In this document: positions 37,801 to 44,975 of the stretch, in pieces
Position numbering within the stretch: position 1 is the first letter of the stretch
Layout: each line of letters starts with the position of its first letter
Assembly: GCA_030412945.1 (NCBI GenBank)
Contig: JAUHJS010000003.1
Coordinates: 63,507-127,506, forward strand
Source of the DNA: Shiella aurantiaca
Lineage (GTDB): Bacteria; Bacteroidota; Bacteroidia; Cytophagales; Cyclobacteriaceae
DNA: 64,000 nucleotides
Reading direction: 5' to 3'
Notes under the pieces: generated by a model
The model's input: only the letters and a program-made list of their open reading frames with translations
Database searches by the model: none
What the model was told of the DNA's origin: nothing
Program-made: the position numbers and the translations under genes

Positions 37801-39066
37801 CCCGCTTCGGCCGTAAGCCAAAGCCTGACAGTAAATGCTGCAAATCTAACCCTAACAGTAGATGACAAAAGCATCACTTATGGAGAAGCCTTGCCCGAGT
37901 TTACGTATCAACTTACAGGCTTTGTAAACGGGGAAGATGCCAGCGTGCTGACGCAAATACCTCAAATCAGCAGCACGGCTACAGCCAATAGCGATGCCGG
38001 AAGCTATGAAATTACAGCCAACGGAGCGGAAGCCGCCAATTATACTTTCACCTATGAGGCAGGTACACTTACCATCAATAAAGCCAACCAAACCATCAAT
38101 ATAACCACCATTGCCCAGCAAAACATAGACGCAGGCACCATTACAGTAGAAGCCACCGCCAGTAGCGGACTAGAAGTAAGCTTTACCGTACTGAGCGGTC
38201 CGGCTACGGTAGTAGGTAACCAACTTACCTTGAGTGGCACACCGGGCACTGTAGTGCTGGAAGCCAGCCAAGCGGGCAACCAAAACTACGAAGCGGCCAG
38301 TGCACAAACCAGCTTTACGGTAATTGACCCTGCCAATCCTTGCGAAGGCTTTGCGGTAAGCCTCCTAAGCCAAACAGACAACCTTTGTGCAGGGGAAGCC
38401 AATGGAGCTATTTCGGTAACAGTTACAGGCGGTACAGAACCGTATGCCTATAGCTGGAGCAACGGAGGCGAAAGCCAAAACTTGAGCAGCCTAGCCGCAG
38501 GCGATTACACCCTTACGGTAACCGATGCCAATGAATGTACCGTAAGCCTAAGTGTAAGCATTACGGAGCCGAGCGCGCTGGTTGTAAGCTTCACTACCCA
38601 AGCCCAAACGGATGCCGATGCGCCCAATGGCAGCATAGACTTAACAGTAAGCGGAGGCACCTCACCCTACACCTACGCATGGAGCAATGAAGCTACGGAA
38701 GAAGACCTAAGCGGACTAACAGCAGGTGATTATAATGTAACGATTACCGATGCCAATGGCTGTAGTATTAGCCAAAATATAACGGTAGCGGAAGATATTG
38801 AAGTAGTAAGCGGAATAGCGGAGAATGCCTTCCAAGTAAAAGCTTACCCCAACCCATGCAGCGAGTACCTAAGCATTGAATGGGAAGGAAATGAAGTGAA
38901 AACCCTACGCTTGCTCAGTTTGCAAGGGCAAATGGTACAAGAACATAGACTAAGCGGACAGCAGCAGTATCGCTTGGATGTATCGAAAGAGCAGGCGGGC
39001 ATCTACTTGCTACAGATAGCAACAGGCAGCAGAAGCCAGATACTAAAGATACGGATTGAGAAGTAA
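31882..39066 (+). CDS. giant modular T9SS-secreted surface protein/adhesin
   Basis: A 2394-residue protein. A signal peptide (about 1-27) is followed by an SBBP-type beta-propeller region (about 45-445; repeated VYVAKY and DxxGNVYVSG motifs). About ten Big_5-like Ig domains follow (about 455-1640), each with DxxAPxxxxxxP, LxITFxE and DAAGN signatures. Next come five bacterial-Ig/MBG-like repeats (about 1655-2150; AQSITFxAL, TFGDAAF, SSSDExVATI), two SprB-type repeats (about 2170-2320; NGxIxVTVTGGTxPY), and a T9SS type A sorting domain in the last ~75 residues (KAYPNPCSEYLSIEW). SprB repeats occur in the gliding adhesin of Flavobacterium. The protein is likely displayed on the cell surface and used in adhesion or gliding. 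The gene is divergent from the ECF sigma operon. Confidence 0.88.
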   Translation: MKMTKYLSFAIWSILLILASSLTGWAQTAPGGVRSINYARIGPAPIIRDMHVDTQGNIFVAGIYNGDNPPTLDPFTSQLPEASADGVWDVYVAKYDGAGVLQWLRSGVSESAELLNVSDIAVDASGNVYVSGTVRGDYARFYDADGSFQVQGSAFNSVYSNGAYVLRYTSNGEISHIWNKHFEGQAGSYSAMAMVLNGSDIYVAGQETGNTRAYIAKLNTSLAEQSYNPIGTGNIEPRDMVRDANGAFYLTGSVKSTVSLGGSQFTATSQGDVYVAKYSSAYTYSWGFQVSSQASTEYGTSIAVNANGDVFLLAQVNGLATTIINKYNSMGNLQAGNISLSATGTSPYVKGEKLLIDNDGNLFVLGRFRGTSDLDPGAGTTTVSDANGGYFWAGYTNSLAFSWRSPALWNNSVNTSITGFFDSFNKYHVAFHYDYSGNQNGYLASYSFESDRTAPAFTNRNPADGSSNVARNANLEITFNEAVQASPSASISIKNYSTNEVIESFTLPSPRVSIVDNVVTIDPTTDFPLTKTAQRYYVNYTGFRDAAGNFSNAIQDKNTWEFLVTFDNTAPTVSSFLPAQNAVDASVSQNLQITFSEPVFEITDGFFRLYKTSGGELIETFTLPSARVVTNGNTVTIDPSNDLEAGTQYYLGISSNTMRDEADNRVLGNLSSSFWTFTTADVADTQAPVLSNLSPLDNATEVAPSSNLTLTFDENISGVESKTLSLRLASNNGVVENFTLPSAAVTIEANQVTINPSADLASSIGYYVLIDAGTFEDAAGNDFAGIASTTAWNFTTAAIADIVAPTISTLSPSNGAVDVALDANLQITFSEPVVPVTDGLIQLIRKASGGVMPGFNYSLPHPNVTVSGNVVTINWEDDMLPTEEFWVYLKPNSFEDAAGNNAPGYTTEAGWAFTTVFVEDNTNPILVNVSPVVNATGVAVNSPIHLYFSEFVQLNAGGTISLNYIGAEMPIEQYTLPSDRVYVSGAEVSIYPTNNLPNGKQIYLNVSNNAISDYQLNYYEGVSDATSITFTTVASAAPTLTAVYPNTNSTNVPVGVQQMKMVTNETVYVNEASGGSVDLYTLDGTLVSSLTAAELGSGYTENSFFFNTILAPSTTYYITVSADLFRTNGGGSFAGISDNTTWRFSTQSAEDSYSLISSFSPAHGATQVSESLSEIRLDFTQEVNADSGKFRLRKQSDNSLVKEWDLNTDVTFNSVDNYAIFPLDIVLEPNTTYYIDNSFDNSGNYDPGLLLYEYAYDAGLDIYTGAYIAPWATDFWTFTTGQTDNVAPTIVSVTPSQNTTGVSINPEFIIEFSEEVVINDAGFDFVRLYIFPTLIETVQLRNTELVTFEGNLVKVRFSAPLEYSTQYLFGVTSQMVKDLAGNPNQANANITFFTEAHPDTDAPLVTSLYPSNGASKVPFDTVYTMHFNELIALDNSDTKYVKLYNQNDELVHQVLINASNLQVGEDGQSVTMKFNANEGQQYFNLGTSYYILVDEGGIKDLYDNPLASLQSVSDWAFTIQTREEAYEVYTDFSPARGAVEVPISVGTLQMTYNQPVVKSGSGAYRLKDANGNLIKEWASDAEEIVVNNEVVSITNVPELAYSTSYFVEHVGPYSAFGGDITWGSVYGLNSFRLLHWRQDASYWTFTTEAAPKAAQSITFEALPTKTFGDAAFDLTATASSGLEVSYSSSDETVATINGSTLTIVGAGTATITASQAGDADYEAAASVGQVLTVNKATQSITFNALSTKTFGDAAFGLSATASSGLAVSYSSSDESVATINGTALTIIGAGTATITASQSGNANYEAATSVEQVLTVNKANQTISIESIADKSISDDPFEIIATSTSGLSLSYAILSGPATIEGNVISLNGSSGTVALEVSQAGNANYNAASAQTSFAVLDDSKTNQSITFAALEDKTYGDAAFTLSATASSGLEVVYSSSDESVATISGNTLTIQGAGSALITATQSGNDSFNPASAVSQSLTVNAANLTLTVDDKSITYGEALPEFTYQLTGFVNGEDASVLTQIPQISSTATANSDAGSYEITANGAEAANYTFTYEAGTLTINKANQTINITTIAQQNIDAGTITVEATASSGLEVSFTVLSGPATVVGNQLTLSGTPGTVVLEASQAGNQNYEAASAQTSFTVIDPANPCEGFAVSLLSQTDNLCAGEANGAISVTVTGGTEPYAYSWSNGGESQNLSSLAAGDYTLTVTDANECTVSLSVSITEPSALVVSFTTQAQTDADAPNGSIDLTVSGGTSPYTYAWSNEATEEDLSGLTAGDYNVTITDANGCSISQNITVAEDIEVVSGIAENAFQVKAYPNPCSEYLSIEWEGNEVKTLRLLSLQGQMVQEHRLSGQQQYRLDVSKEQAGIYLLQIATGSRSQILKIRIEK
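36844..37341 (+). repeat. 249-bp in-frame tandem repeat inside the adhesin gene
   Basis: The unit starting at 36844 (CAAAGCATCACTTTTGAAGC) recurs at 37093 with a period of 249 bp (83 codons) and high DNA identity. More diverged versions follow near 37340, 37600 and 38090. Recently duplicated Ig-like units like this can change copy number by recombination. Confidence 0.75.
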
Positions 39067-39094
39067 GGAATTCAATCTTGTTTGTGGTTTACTG

Positions 39095-39129
39095 AAAGCA
39101 CCCTGCCGAAAGGCGGGGTGCTTTGTTTT
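39095..39129 (+). terminator. terminator of the giant adhesin gene
   Basis: A 13-bp stem AAAGCACCCTGCC (39095-39107) with GGCGGGGTGCTTT (39112-39124), one T-G pair, GAAA loop, then GTTTT. It lies 29 bp after the stop codon. Confidence 0.8.
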
Positions 39130-39136
39130 AGATAGG

Positions 39137-39169
39137 AATCCTCCAAGGTTTTTAAAACCTTGGAGGATT
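39137..39169. repeat. perfect 16-bp inverted repeat (REP-like)
   Basis: AATCCTCCAAGGTTTT (39137-39152), one base, AAAACCTTGGAGGATT (39154-39169). A very similar CCTCCAAGG/CCTTGGAGG hairpin is familiar from intergenic regions of many Bacteroidota. It may act as a second terminator (followed by TTTTG) or as a mobile REP-type element. Confidence 0.6.
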
Positions 39170-39292
39170 TTGATGTTTTCAGAATAGCCATATTCATAAA
39201 CGGCTAGGTTTTTATACTTGCGAATATCTTCTATATTTAGGGGGTATTATCTTCATAATGAAGGTTATACACTAATTGTACATCCTACTAAG

Positions 39293-39862
39293 ATGATCGA
39301 GATACTTGAAAAACATATCACTGAACGCATCGGCAAACGACCTGAAAACCTTGATAAAGTGCTTTCCCAATTTGAATCATTAAATACCAAAAGGGGGATA
39401 CACTTATTGACTCAAGGTGATGTCTGCAAGTATGTATATTTCATTGTAAAAGGTTGTTTGCAAGTATATGTGCTCGATAAAAACGGTAATGAATCAACAC
39501 GTTCTTTTTATTTCGAGAACGCTTGGGTCACAGATATTTTTGGATTTAAAAACCAAGTACCTTCATCGGAGTTTGTTAAGTGTATTGAGCCTTGCGAGCT
39601 ATTACGGATTCATTTTGAACCATTTCAAGCCCTGTGCAGAGAAGTACCTCAGTTTGATGCACTATACAAAGAGATTCTTGAAGCCTCCTATAATAACACC
39701 GTTTATAGGGTAAATACCCTGACTTCTCTTGATGCATTTGAGCGAGTTAAATGGCTAATGGAAACTAAGCCGCTCATCATGACCAGGCTGTCAAGCAAAC
39801 TTATTGCATCCTATTTGGGTATTTCCCCTGAAACGCTCACCCGATTGAAATCTAAGCTCTAA
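39293..39862 (+). CDS. Crp/Fnr-family transcriptional regulator
   Basis: 189 residues from the ATG at 39293, the usual length for Bacteroidota Crp/Fnr regulators. An in-frame start at 39218 would add 25 unconserved residues. Residues about 20-130 are a cyclic-nucleotide-binding-type beta barrel (LTQGDVCKYVYFIVKGCLQVY). The C-terminal helix-turn-helix is short (KLIASYLGISPETLTRLKSKL). The Arg/Ser set that binds cAMP is not evident, so the ligand is probably different. A TTGAC-N4-GTCAA palindrome right after the stop codon is the form of operator this family binds, suggesting control of the YCII/DoxX genes that follow. Confidence 0.85.
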   Translation: MIEILEKHITERIGKRPENLDKVLSQFESLNTKRGIHLLTQGDVCKYVYFIVKGCLQVYVLDKNGNESTRSFYFENAWVTDIFGFKNQVPSSEFVKCIEPCELLRIHFEPFQALCREVPQFDALYKEILEASYNNTVYRVNTLTSLDAFERVKWLMETKPLIMTRLSSKLIASYLGISPETLTRLKSKL

Positions 39863-39883
39863 CTCTTGACATTTGTCAAGAGT
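39862..39883. promoter_or_regulatory. Crp/Fnr-type palindromic operator
   Basis: ACTCTTGACA, TT, TGTCAAGAGT: a perfect 10-bp inverted repeat whose core TTGAC-ATTT-GTCAA has Crp/Fnr geometry (TTGAT-N4-ATCAA). It sits between the regulator gene and the YCII gene, 54 bp before the latter's start. Confidence 0.55.
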
Positions 39884-39936
39884 CAAGTACGTATCATTTG
39901 AGAATTTTGTAAGGTAAACATCAAAATTTTTAAAAA

Positions 39937-40284
39937 ATGAAAGAGTACTTATTATTGTTTTGGAATGAATCAGGCGATGGTCAATATCAAATCGACCCTG
40001 AAAAAATGAAAGAAGGAATGAATGCTTGGCAGGCTTGGATTGGAAATATTGCCATGCAAGGAAAACTAATCTCTACAAAGCCTATTCAATGGGAAGGAAT
40101 TCAGATTGGCAATGAAAGCAGAAAAGAATCCCCTGTAATTGCAGACAAAATAATGGTTACAGGATACTTGATTTGTAAATCTGACAACATTAATGAAGTG
40201 GTAGAATGGTCAAAAAACTGCCCCATATTGGATAGTCCGTCAGGTTTTACAGAAATTAGGGAAGTTGCACCTTTTGAAATGTAA
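39937..40284 (+). CDS. YCII-related (DGPF-type) domain protein
   Basis: A 115-residue protein with the YCII ferredoxin-like fold: an N-terminal strand KEYLLLFW, a helix with MNAWQAWIGN, a MVTGYLICKSD strand, a helix with NEVVEWSKNCPI, and a C-terminal IREV strand. The family contains a conserved His/Asp pair in YciI and is often fused or adjacent to sigma factors. Its biochemical function is not settled. It is the first gene of a two-gene unit with the DoxX-like gene (4 bp gap) downstream of the Crp/Fnr regulator and its candidate operator. Confidence 0.75.
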   Translation: MKEYLLLFWNESGDGQYQIDPEKMKEGMNAWQAWIGNIAMQGKLISTKPIQWEGIQIGNESRKESPVIADKIMVTGYLICKSDNINEVVEWSKNCPILDSPSGFTEIREVAPFEM

Positions 40285-40288
40285 GAAG

Positions 40289-40705
40289 ATGGATAAGATT
40301 TTAAACATTGGAAAATATTTGTTTCCCCTGTCCTTTTTACTGTATGTAGGATTGCATGTAGGGAAGCCAGATGTAGGAGCCTCTTTTGTACCTGATTTTC
40401 TTCCGTTCCCCTATTTTTGGAATTACTTTACACTAGTTTGTATCGTTTTGTTTATTGTGAGTGCAACCATACAAAAATATGACAAACTTGCATATTCCTT
40501 AATGGCACTATATGTATTGTTAATGGCTATTTTGGTGCATCTTCCTATGGCATTAGGGAATAACCTTCCTACGGAAATGATGGTATCTGATTTGGGTCGT
40601 ACTCAAGAACTGGAAATGATTAATGTATTTAGGAATATCATGGTAGCCGGTGCTTTACTTGGATTTGCTAAATACGTGGCAACTGATAAAAGAATAATTG
40701 GGTGA
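40289..40705 (+). CDS. small four-helix membrane protein, DoxX-like
   Basis: 138 residues from the ATG at 40289 (4 bp after the YCII stop); an alternative start at 40265 would overlap that gene. Four hydrophobic helices are visible (about 7-23, 43-62, 70-90, 112-128), the pattern of the DoxX/DoxD-like family of small membrane proteins sometimes tied to redox or thiosulfate metabolism. No catalytic residues can be assigned. Co-transcription with the YCII gene is likely. Confidence 0.6.
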   Translation: MDKILNIGKYLFPLSFLLYVGLHVGKPDVGASFVPDFLPFPYFWNYFTLVCIVLFIVSATIQKYDKLAYSLMALYVLLMAILVHLPMALGNNLPTEMMVSDLGRTQELEMINVFRNIMVAGALLGFAKYVATDKRIIG

Positions 40706-40895
40706 AAGAATGATGTAAAATTTGGTATAAGAGCATAAGCGGTTTGAGTGTATACTTGAACCGTTTTTGCATTTAAATAGGTATCTTGTATTCTAAAGGC
40801 AAATGCATTATATCTGCTGCTTATATACGTGAGCCTTAGACCTACCAAGGGACAGGTATTGATAAACATCATAGTGGTATTAAACTAATTGGTAA

Positions 40896-41483
40896 ATGGA
40901 AATTTACAATGGCATACAGGCTTTTCATGCTACCTCAAGAACCGAATGGCGAAAATGGTTAGAGGAGAATCATCAATCTGAAAAATCTGTTTGGCTTATC
41001 ATTTTCAAGAAAGAAAGTGGTACCCAGAGTGTGTATTATCCCGAAGCAGTGGACGAAGCACTTTGTTTTGGTTGGATAGACAGTAAACCCAACAAACGAG
41101 ACGAAAATAGTTATTATCAATTTTTTGCCAAACGAAACCCTAAGAGTAATTGGAGTAAAATTAATAAAGCAAAAGTTATCAAACTTATCGAACAAGGACT
41201 TATGCACAGTTCAGGATATGAAATGATAGAAATTGCCAAAAAAAATGGAACGTGGGAGGCATTAGACGAGGTAGAGAACCTTACATTACCAGCCGACTTA
41301 GAGCAACTCTTTTTGAAAAATAATGTGGCATTTGAGAATTGGAACAATTTCTCTCGTTCATCCAAAAGGGGGATCTTAGAATGGATTATGAACGCAAAAA
41401 GGCCAGAAACACGTCAGAAAAGAATTGAGGAAACAGTATCGCTGGCAGAGAAAAATTGTAAAGCGAATCACTACAGGCAATAA
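40896..41483 (+). CDS. YdeI/OmpD-associated family protein
   Basis: A 195-residue cytoplasmic protein of the YdeI/OmdA family. Signatures are RTEWRKWLEENH near residue 15, YPEAVDEALCFGWIDS near 48, and the C-terminal SSKRGILEWIMNAKRPETRQKRIE block. Members are linked to stress or antimicrobial-peptide tolerance in some bacteria and are widespread in Bacteroidota, but the molecular activity is not established. It is monocistronic. Confidence 0.85.
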   Translation: MEIYNGIQAFHATSRTEWRKWLEENHQSEKSVWLIIFKKESGTQSVYYPEAVDEALCFGWIDSKPNKRDENSYYQFFAKRNPKSNWSKINKAKVIKLIEQGLMHSSGYEMIEIAKKNGTWEALDEVENLTLPADLEQLFLKNNVAFENWNNFSRSSKRGILEWIMNAKRPETRQKRIEETVSLAEKNCKANHYRQ

Positions 41484-41517
41484 AAAAGCGCCTTTTCAAA
41501 GTGTTATCGCTAATTAC

Positions 41518-41595
41518 CAACTAGCGCGCGTTTTCAACGCGTGCTAAATAGTGAGTTGAGATGAATTAATAGGCGTGGCAAACGCGCGCTAGTTG
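41518..41595. repeat. 78-bp palindromic repeat, copy 1 (possibly attC-like)
   Basis: CAACTAGCGCGCGTTT (41518-41533) is perfectly complementary to AAACGCGCGCTAGTTG (41580-41595), and pairing continues imperfectly inward. A diverged copy in the same orientation lies at 44891-44965. Ends of the form ...AAC and GTT... and the long imperfect stem recall integron attC sites, though the outer bases do not match the R-box consensus. The surrounding gap 41484-41822 (339 bases) otherwise contains only the PadR promoter region. Confidence 0.6.
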
Positions 41596-41782
41596 AAGAA
41601 GGCTTTGGCGTTTTGTCAACTTTTTGGTGTGGGCGAGATGATTTTGGCTTAAGATGCTTTTATCCGTGGAGAGGCTTGTAAAATCAATACCTGTAATTGT
41701 CACCGACACGGCTGAATAAAAGTGCCACTGAAGTGATTAGAACCCATATTTGAAATTTTTATCCTTATTTCTTTAACAAAAT

Positions 41783-41818
41783 ATATACTAATCCGTATGT
41801 TTGTTTTACAAAGTATAT
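41783..41818 (+). promoter_or_regulatory. PadR gene promoter with inverted-repeat operator
   Basis: TATGTTTG at 41796-41803 matches the -7 consensus TAnnTTTG; TTTA at 41772-41775 is a weak -33 with N20 spacing. ATATACT (41783-41789) and AGTATAT (41812-41818) form an inverted repeat enclosing the -7 box. PadR repressors bind such spaced palindromes, so autorepression is likely. Confidence 0.55.
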
Positions 41819-41822
41819 AGAA

Positions 41823-42155
41823 ATGAATAAGGAATATCTTGGTGAATTTGAAGAACTGGTGCTTACCATGGTGGCTCTCTTGGGAGAGGAGGCTTATGGC
41901 AATCCCATTGTGGCAGAAATTAAGTCCAGATTGGATCGTGAGGTTAACCTCAGTGCTGTACATGTTACCTTGTATCGGTTAGAAGATAAGGGCTTGGTAA
42001 CCTCTGAGATGGGTGGCTCAACTAAGGAGCGTGGTGGTAGACGAAAACGGATTTTTACTATTTCCCATGCGGGTATTGCGCTTCTCAAAACCATGAAGGA
42101 GTCGCGCCAAGAGTTATGGAGCTTGATTCCCCAATTGAATTTCACATTCTCATGA
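41823..42155 (+). CDS. PadR-family transcriptional regulator
   Basis: A 110-residue winged-helix protein of the short PadR subfamily: helix EELVLTMVALLGEEAYG, recognition helix region NLSAVHVTLYRLEDKGLV, and the wing with GGRRKRIFTISHAG. It overlaps the start of the permease gene (ATGA), forming the PadR-FtsX permease pair typical of Bacteroidota, in which the regulator probably controls the transporter in response to a toxic or envelope-active compound. An inverted repeat around its promoter suggests autoregulation. Confidence 0.9.
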   Translation: MNKEYLGEFEELVLTMVALLGEEAYGNPIVAEIKSRLDREVNLSAVHVTLYRLEDKGLVTSEMGGSTKERGGRRKRIFTISHAGIALLKTMKESRQELWSLIPQLNFTFS

Positions 42156-44824
42156 ATCCACAGAGCGAATATCCTCCGAAAATTTTCCTAAAAATCTTAA
42201 AATGGTTTTGTCCCACTAAACTGCATGAGTCTGTGGAGGGAGACCTTTGGGAAGAATTTGAATTTGACTTGCAAAGGTTCGGAATTAGAAGGGCTCGTAG
42301 GCGTTTTGCATGGAATGTAGTCCGTTTTTTTAGGCCCGCCATTTTGCTTCGTCATACCAACAAACGAAATATTATATATACCGATATGCTACGTAGTTAT
42401 TTTACCATCACTTTCAGAAACCTATACAGAAATGCGAGTTATTCCATTATCAATATTATAGGCTTAGCCATAGGTATGGCAGCCTGTTTGTTAATCTGGA
42501 ATTATGTTGAGCACGAAACTAGTTTCGATACGTTTCATCCCGATGTGGAAAGAACCTACCGTGTAGACCAAACCTCTATCTGGAATCCCGAAGGTGGGAT
42601 TATGGGTTCTACGGGGCCAGCTGTGGCCGAGGTTTTGTTAAAAAATTATCCTGAAATACAGGAGGTCATGCGAATTAATACCCCGGGTGGAGATGTAATG
42701 CGATTTGAACCAGATGGAGGTGTCCCAACGGTGTTTATGGAAGAGAAAATACTGGCGGCAGATTCTAACTTCTTCAATTTTTTTGGCATCGCCCTACAAG
42801 AGGGGAATAGTAAAAGCGCACTAAGTGGAATCAATAAAGTGGTAATTTCACCTAAGGCCGCTGCAAGACACTTTGGAGAAGGAGCTGCCCTTGGAAAAAT
42901 CCTGCTATGGGGCGAAAATAAAATACCTTTAGAAGTAACAGGGATAACCGAATCTTTACCTGCCAATATGCACTTTAGTTTTGATTATTTGATTTCAATG
43001 TATTCTAATCCATCCATTAAAAGATTTGATTGGAGCTTTATTTGGACTCAAATGGTGACTTATATCAAGCTAAAGCCGGAAGCCAATGCGGTAGAACTTC
43101 AATATAAAATGGCCGAAATTGGTGAGCGGAATATAAAGCCTACTTTTTCTCGCTTGGGTATTGATTATCATGACTTTATTCGTGATAAGGGTGGATGGAA
43201 TTTTGTATTACAACCTGTGGCAAATATCCACCTATATACTGTTAATTCTAATAACCGAATTGGTGCCGTAAGCGACATCAAATACATTTACATCTTTAGT
43301 ATTGTTGGTCTATTTGTTCTATTGATTGCCGTTATCAATTTTGTGAATTTATCTACAGCGAGAGCCTCTACACGAGCTAAGGAAGTAGGGGTGAAAAAGA
43401 GTTTGGGTGCCTTTAAATCTTCTTTAATCGGTCAGTTTCAGGTAGAGTCCATCACTATCGCATTTCTGGCATTGATTATTGCTTTGGGATTGGCAGAGCT
43501 CATGCGCTGGCTGATTGGCCCCTTGTCGGATGTACATATTCCGTTTACTCTGTGGAAAGATGGGAAAGTGTTTTGGGTATTGCCACTTACTACCCTGCTA
43601 ATAGGGTTTTTAGCGGGTTTATATCCTTCCTTTTACTTAACTAATTTTAACCCGGCTCAAGTATTAAAGGGAAGAATTGCCAGTGGGTTAAAAAATAAGA
43701 CCATGAGGCATACTTTGGTATTAATTCAGTTTACGATTTCCATTACTTTAATGACAGGGTCCTTGGTGGTGTATCAGCAGCTTAATTATTTAAAAACTAA
43801 AAATTTAGGTTTTGATAAGGGTAATATTTTGGTGTTGAATGCTGCCGAGAAAATGGGGAATCAATTAGAGTCTTTTCAGCAAGAGCTGCAAAATATGCCA
43901 GGAGTTACCACAGTGACCCGAGCCATGACAGTTCCGGGTGGTGGTGCGTTTGAAGATATTTTCATGAAAGAGAAGGACGATACTAAGCTGCCGATTGGTC
44001 AAGTGAAAATTGACGAACATTATTTCAAAACATTTGGCCTTAGCTTGGTAGCGGGTAGAACTTTTGACAAGAACAGGCTTTCGGATAAAGAAGCGATAAT
44101 ACTAAATGAAACTGCGGTAAAACTTCTTGGCTGGACCCCAGAAACTGCTTTAGGTGAGAATCTAATTTATCCCGAAATAGGAAAACTCGAGGTCATTGGC
44201 GTAGTGAAAGATTTTCATTTTCAATCGTTGTATCTCAATATTTCACCATTGGTTTTCTTAGACATCAATTCTCCTATGTGGGGCGATCAAAGAGTGTTGG
44301 CTATAAGATTCAATTCAACTAGCCCTAAAGTTTTGCTGGAAAGTATTGAGAATAGATGGCATTCATTGTCGCCTGATGTGCCCTTTCAATATTCGTTTTT
44401 AAATGAGGCATTAGAAAGCCAATATAGGGAGGATGAAAGGATGGGGGGATTATTTTCCTTATTTACAGGTATTTCAATTTTAGTGGCTATGATTGGTTTG
44501 GTGGGCTTGGTTGCCTATTCTGTGGAACAACGAAAGCGTGAAATTGGCGTTAGGAAGGTGTTTGGTGCCTCTACAGGTAGAATCTTTTACCTTATCAACA
44601 AACAGTATCTGATATTGATTGTAATGGCTTTGCTATTAGCCATGGGCATAAGTTGGTGGCCATTAAGCCATTGGTTGGAATCATTTGTGTATCGTATTAC
44701 TGTTAACCCTTTGTTGTTTGTTTTGGCAACTATCATTGAAATAGTATTAGCTGTAACGTGTGTTGGTTACCTATCCTATAGGGCAGCCATATCAAATCCT
44801 GCAAAGGTATTGAAGGAAGATTAG
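42152..44824 (+). CDS. FtsX-type ABC transporter permease with permease prefix domain
   Basis: 890 residues from the ATG at 42152, which overlaps the PadR stop codon; an upstream in-frame start at 42116 lies inside padR and is less likely. Residues about 1-70 are the short 'permease prefix' domain (LKWFCPTKLHESVEGDLWEE). Then come a membrane helix (about 105-125), a MacB-like periplasmic domain, three FtsX helices (about 370-540), a second helix with periplasmic domain, and three final helices (about 770-885). Such duplicated FtsX permeases work with a separate MacB/LolD ATPase in efflux or mechanotransmission rather than classic import. No ATPase gene is adjacent. It sits between two palindromic repeats. 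Confidence 0.88.
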   Translation: MNPQSEYPPKIFLKILKWFCPTKLHESVEGDLWEEFEFDLQRFGIRRARRRFAWNVVRFFRPAILLRHTNKRNIIYTDMLRSYFTITFRNLYRNASYSIINIIGLAIGMAACLLIWNYVEHETSFDTFHPDVERTYRVDQTSIWNPEGGIMGSTGPAVAEVLLKNYPEIQEVMRINTPGGDVMRFEPDGGVPTVFMEEKILAADSNFFNFFGIALQEGNSKSALSGINKVVISPKAAARHFGEGAALGKILLWGENKIPLEVTGITESLPANMHFSFDYLISMYSNPSIKRFDWSFIWTQMVTYIKLKPEANAVELQYKMAEIGERNIKPTFSRLGIDYHDFIRDKGGWNFVLQPVANIHLYTVNSNNRIGAVSDIKYIYIFSIVGLFVLLIAVINFVNLSTARASTRAKEVGVKKSLGAFKSSLIGQFQVESITIAFLALIIALGLAELMRWLIGPLSDVHIPFTLWKDGKVFWVLPLTTLLIGFLAGLYPSFYLTNFNPAQVLKGRIASGLKNKTMRHTLVLIQFTISITLMTGSLVVYQQLNYLKTKNLGFDKGNILVLNAAEKMGNQLESFQQELQNMPGVTTVTRAMTVPGGGAFEDIFMKEKDDTKLPIGQVKIDEHYFKTFGLSLVAGRTFDKNRLSDKEAIILNETAVKLLGWTPETALGENLIYPEIGKLEVIGVVKDFHFQSLYLNISPLVFLDINSPMWGDQRVLAIRFNSTSPKVLLESIENRWHSLSPDVPFQYSFLNEALESQYREDERMGGLFSLFTGISILVAMIGLVGLVAYSVEQRKREIGVRKVFGASTGRIFYLINKQYLILIVMALLLAMGISWWPLSHWLESFVYRITVNPLLFVLATIIEIVLAVTCVGYLSYRAAISNPAKVLKED

Positions 44825-44890
44825 CTAGTAGTTGGGAATAGTTTATTCCGTATTATCTATTATTCTAGTTACGGTAAAAATTCACAATTC

Positions 44891-44965
44891 CAACTAGGGC
44901 GCATTTTCAACGCGTGCCAATCAGTGAGTTGACATGAATTAACAGGCGTTGCGAACACGTTAGAG
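44891..44965. repeat. 75-bp palindromic repeat, copy 2 (possibly attC-like)
   Basis: About 80% identical to 41518-41595 and in the same orientation, with shared core TTTTCAACGCGTGC and GTGAGTTGA. The inverted ends are less perfect here. It lies between the permease stop and a 62-codon gene that starts 11 bases later, the position expected for a cassette-type attachment site. Confidence 0.55.
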
Positions 44966-44975
44966 ATTTATATAA

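Noticed and set aside
31882-39066. CRISPR array or DNA-level satellite suggested by the dense repeats
   Set aside because: The repeats are long, in frame and encode Ig-like domains; there are no short constant repeats with unique spacers anywhere in the window.
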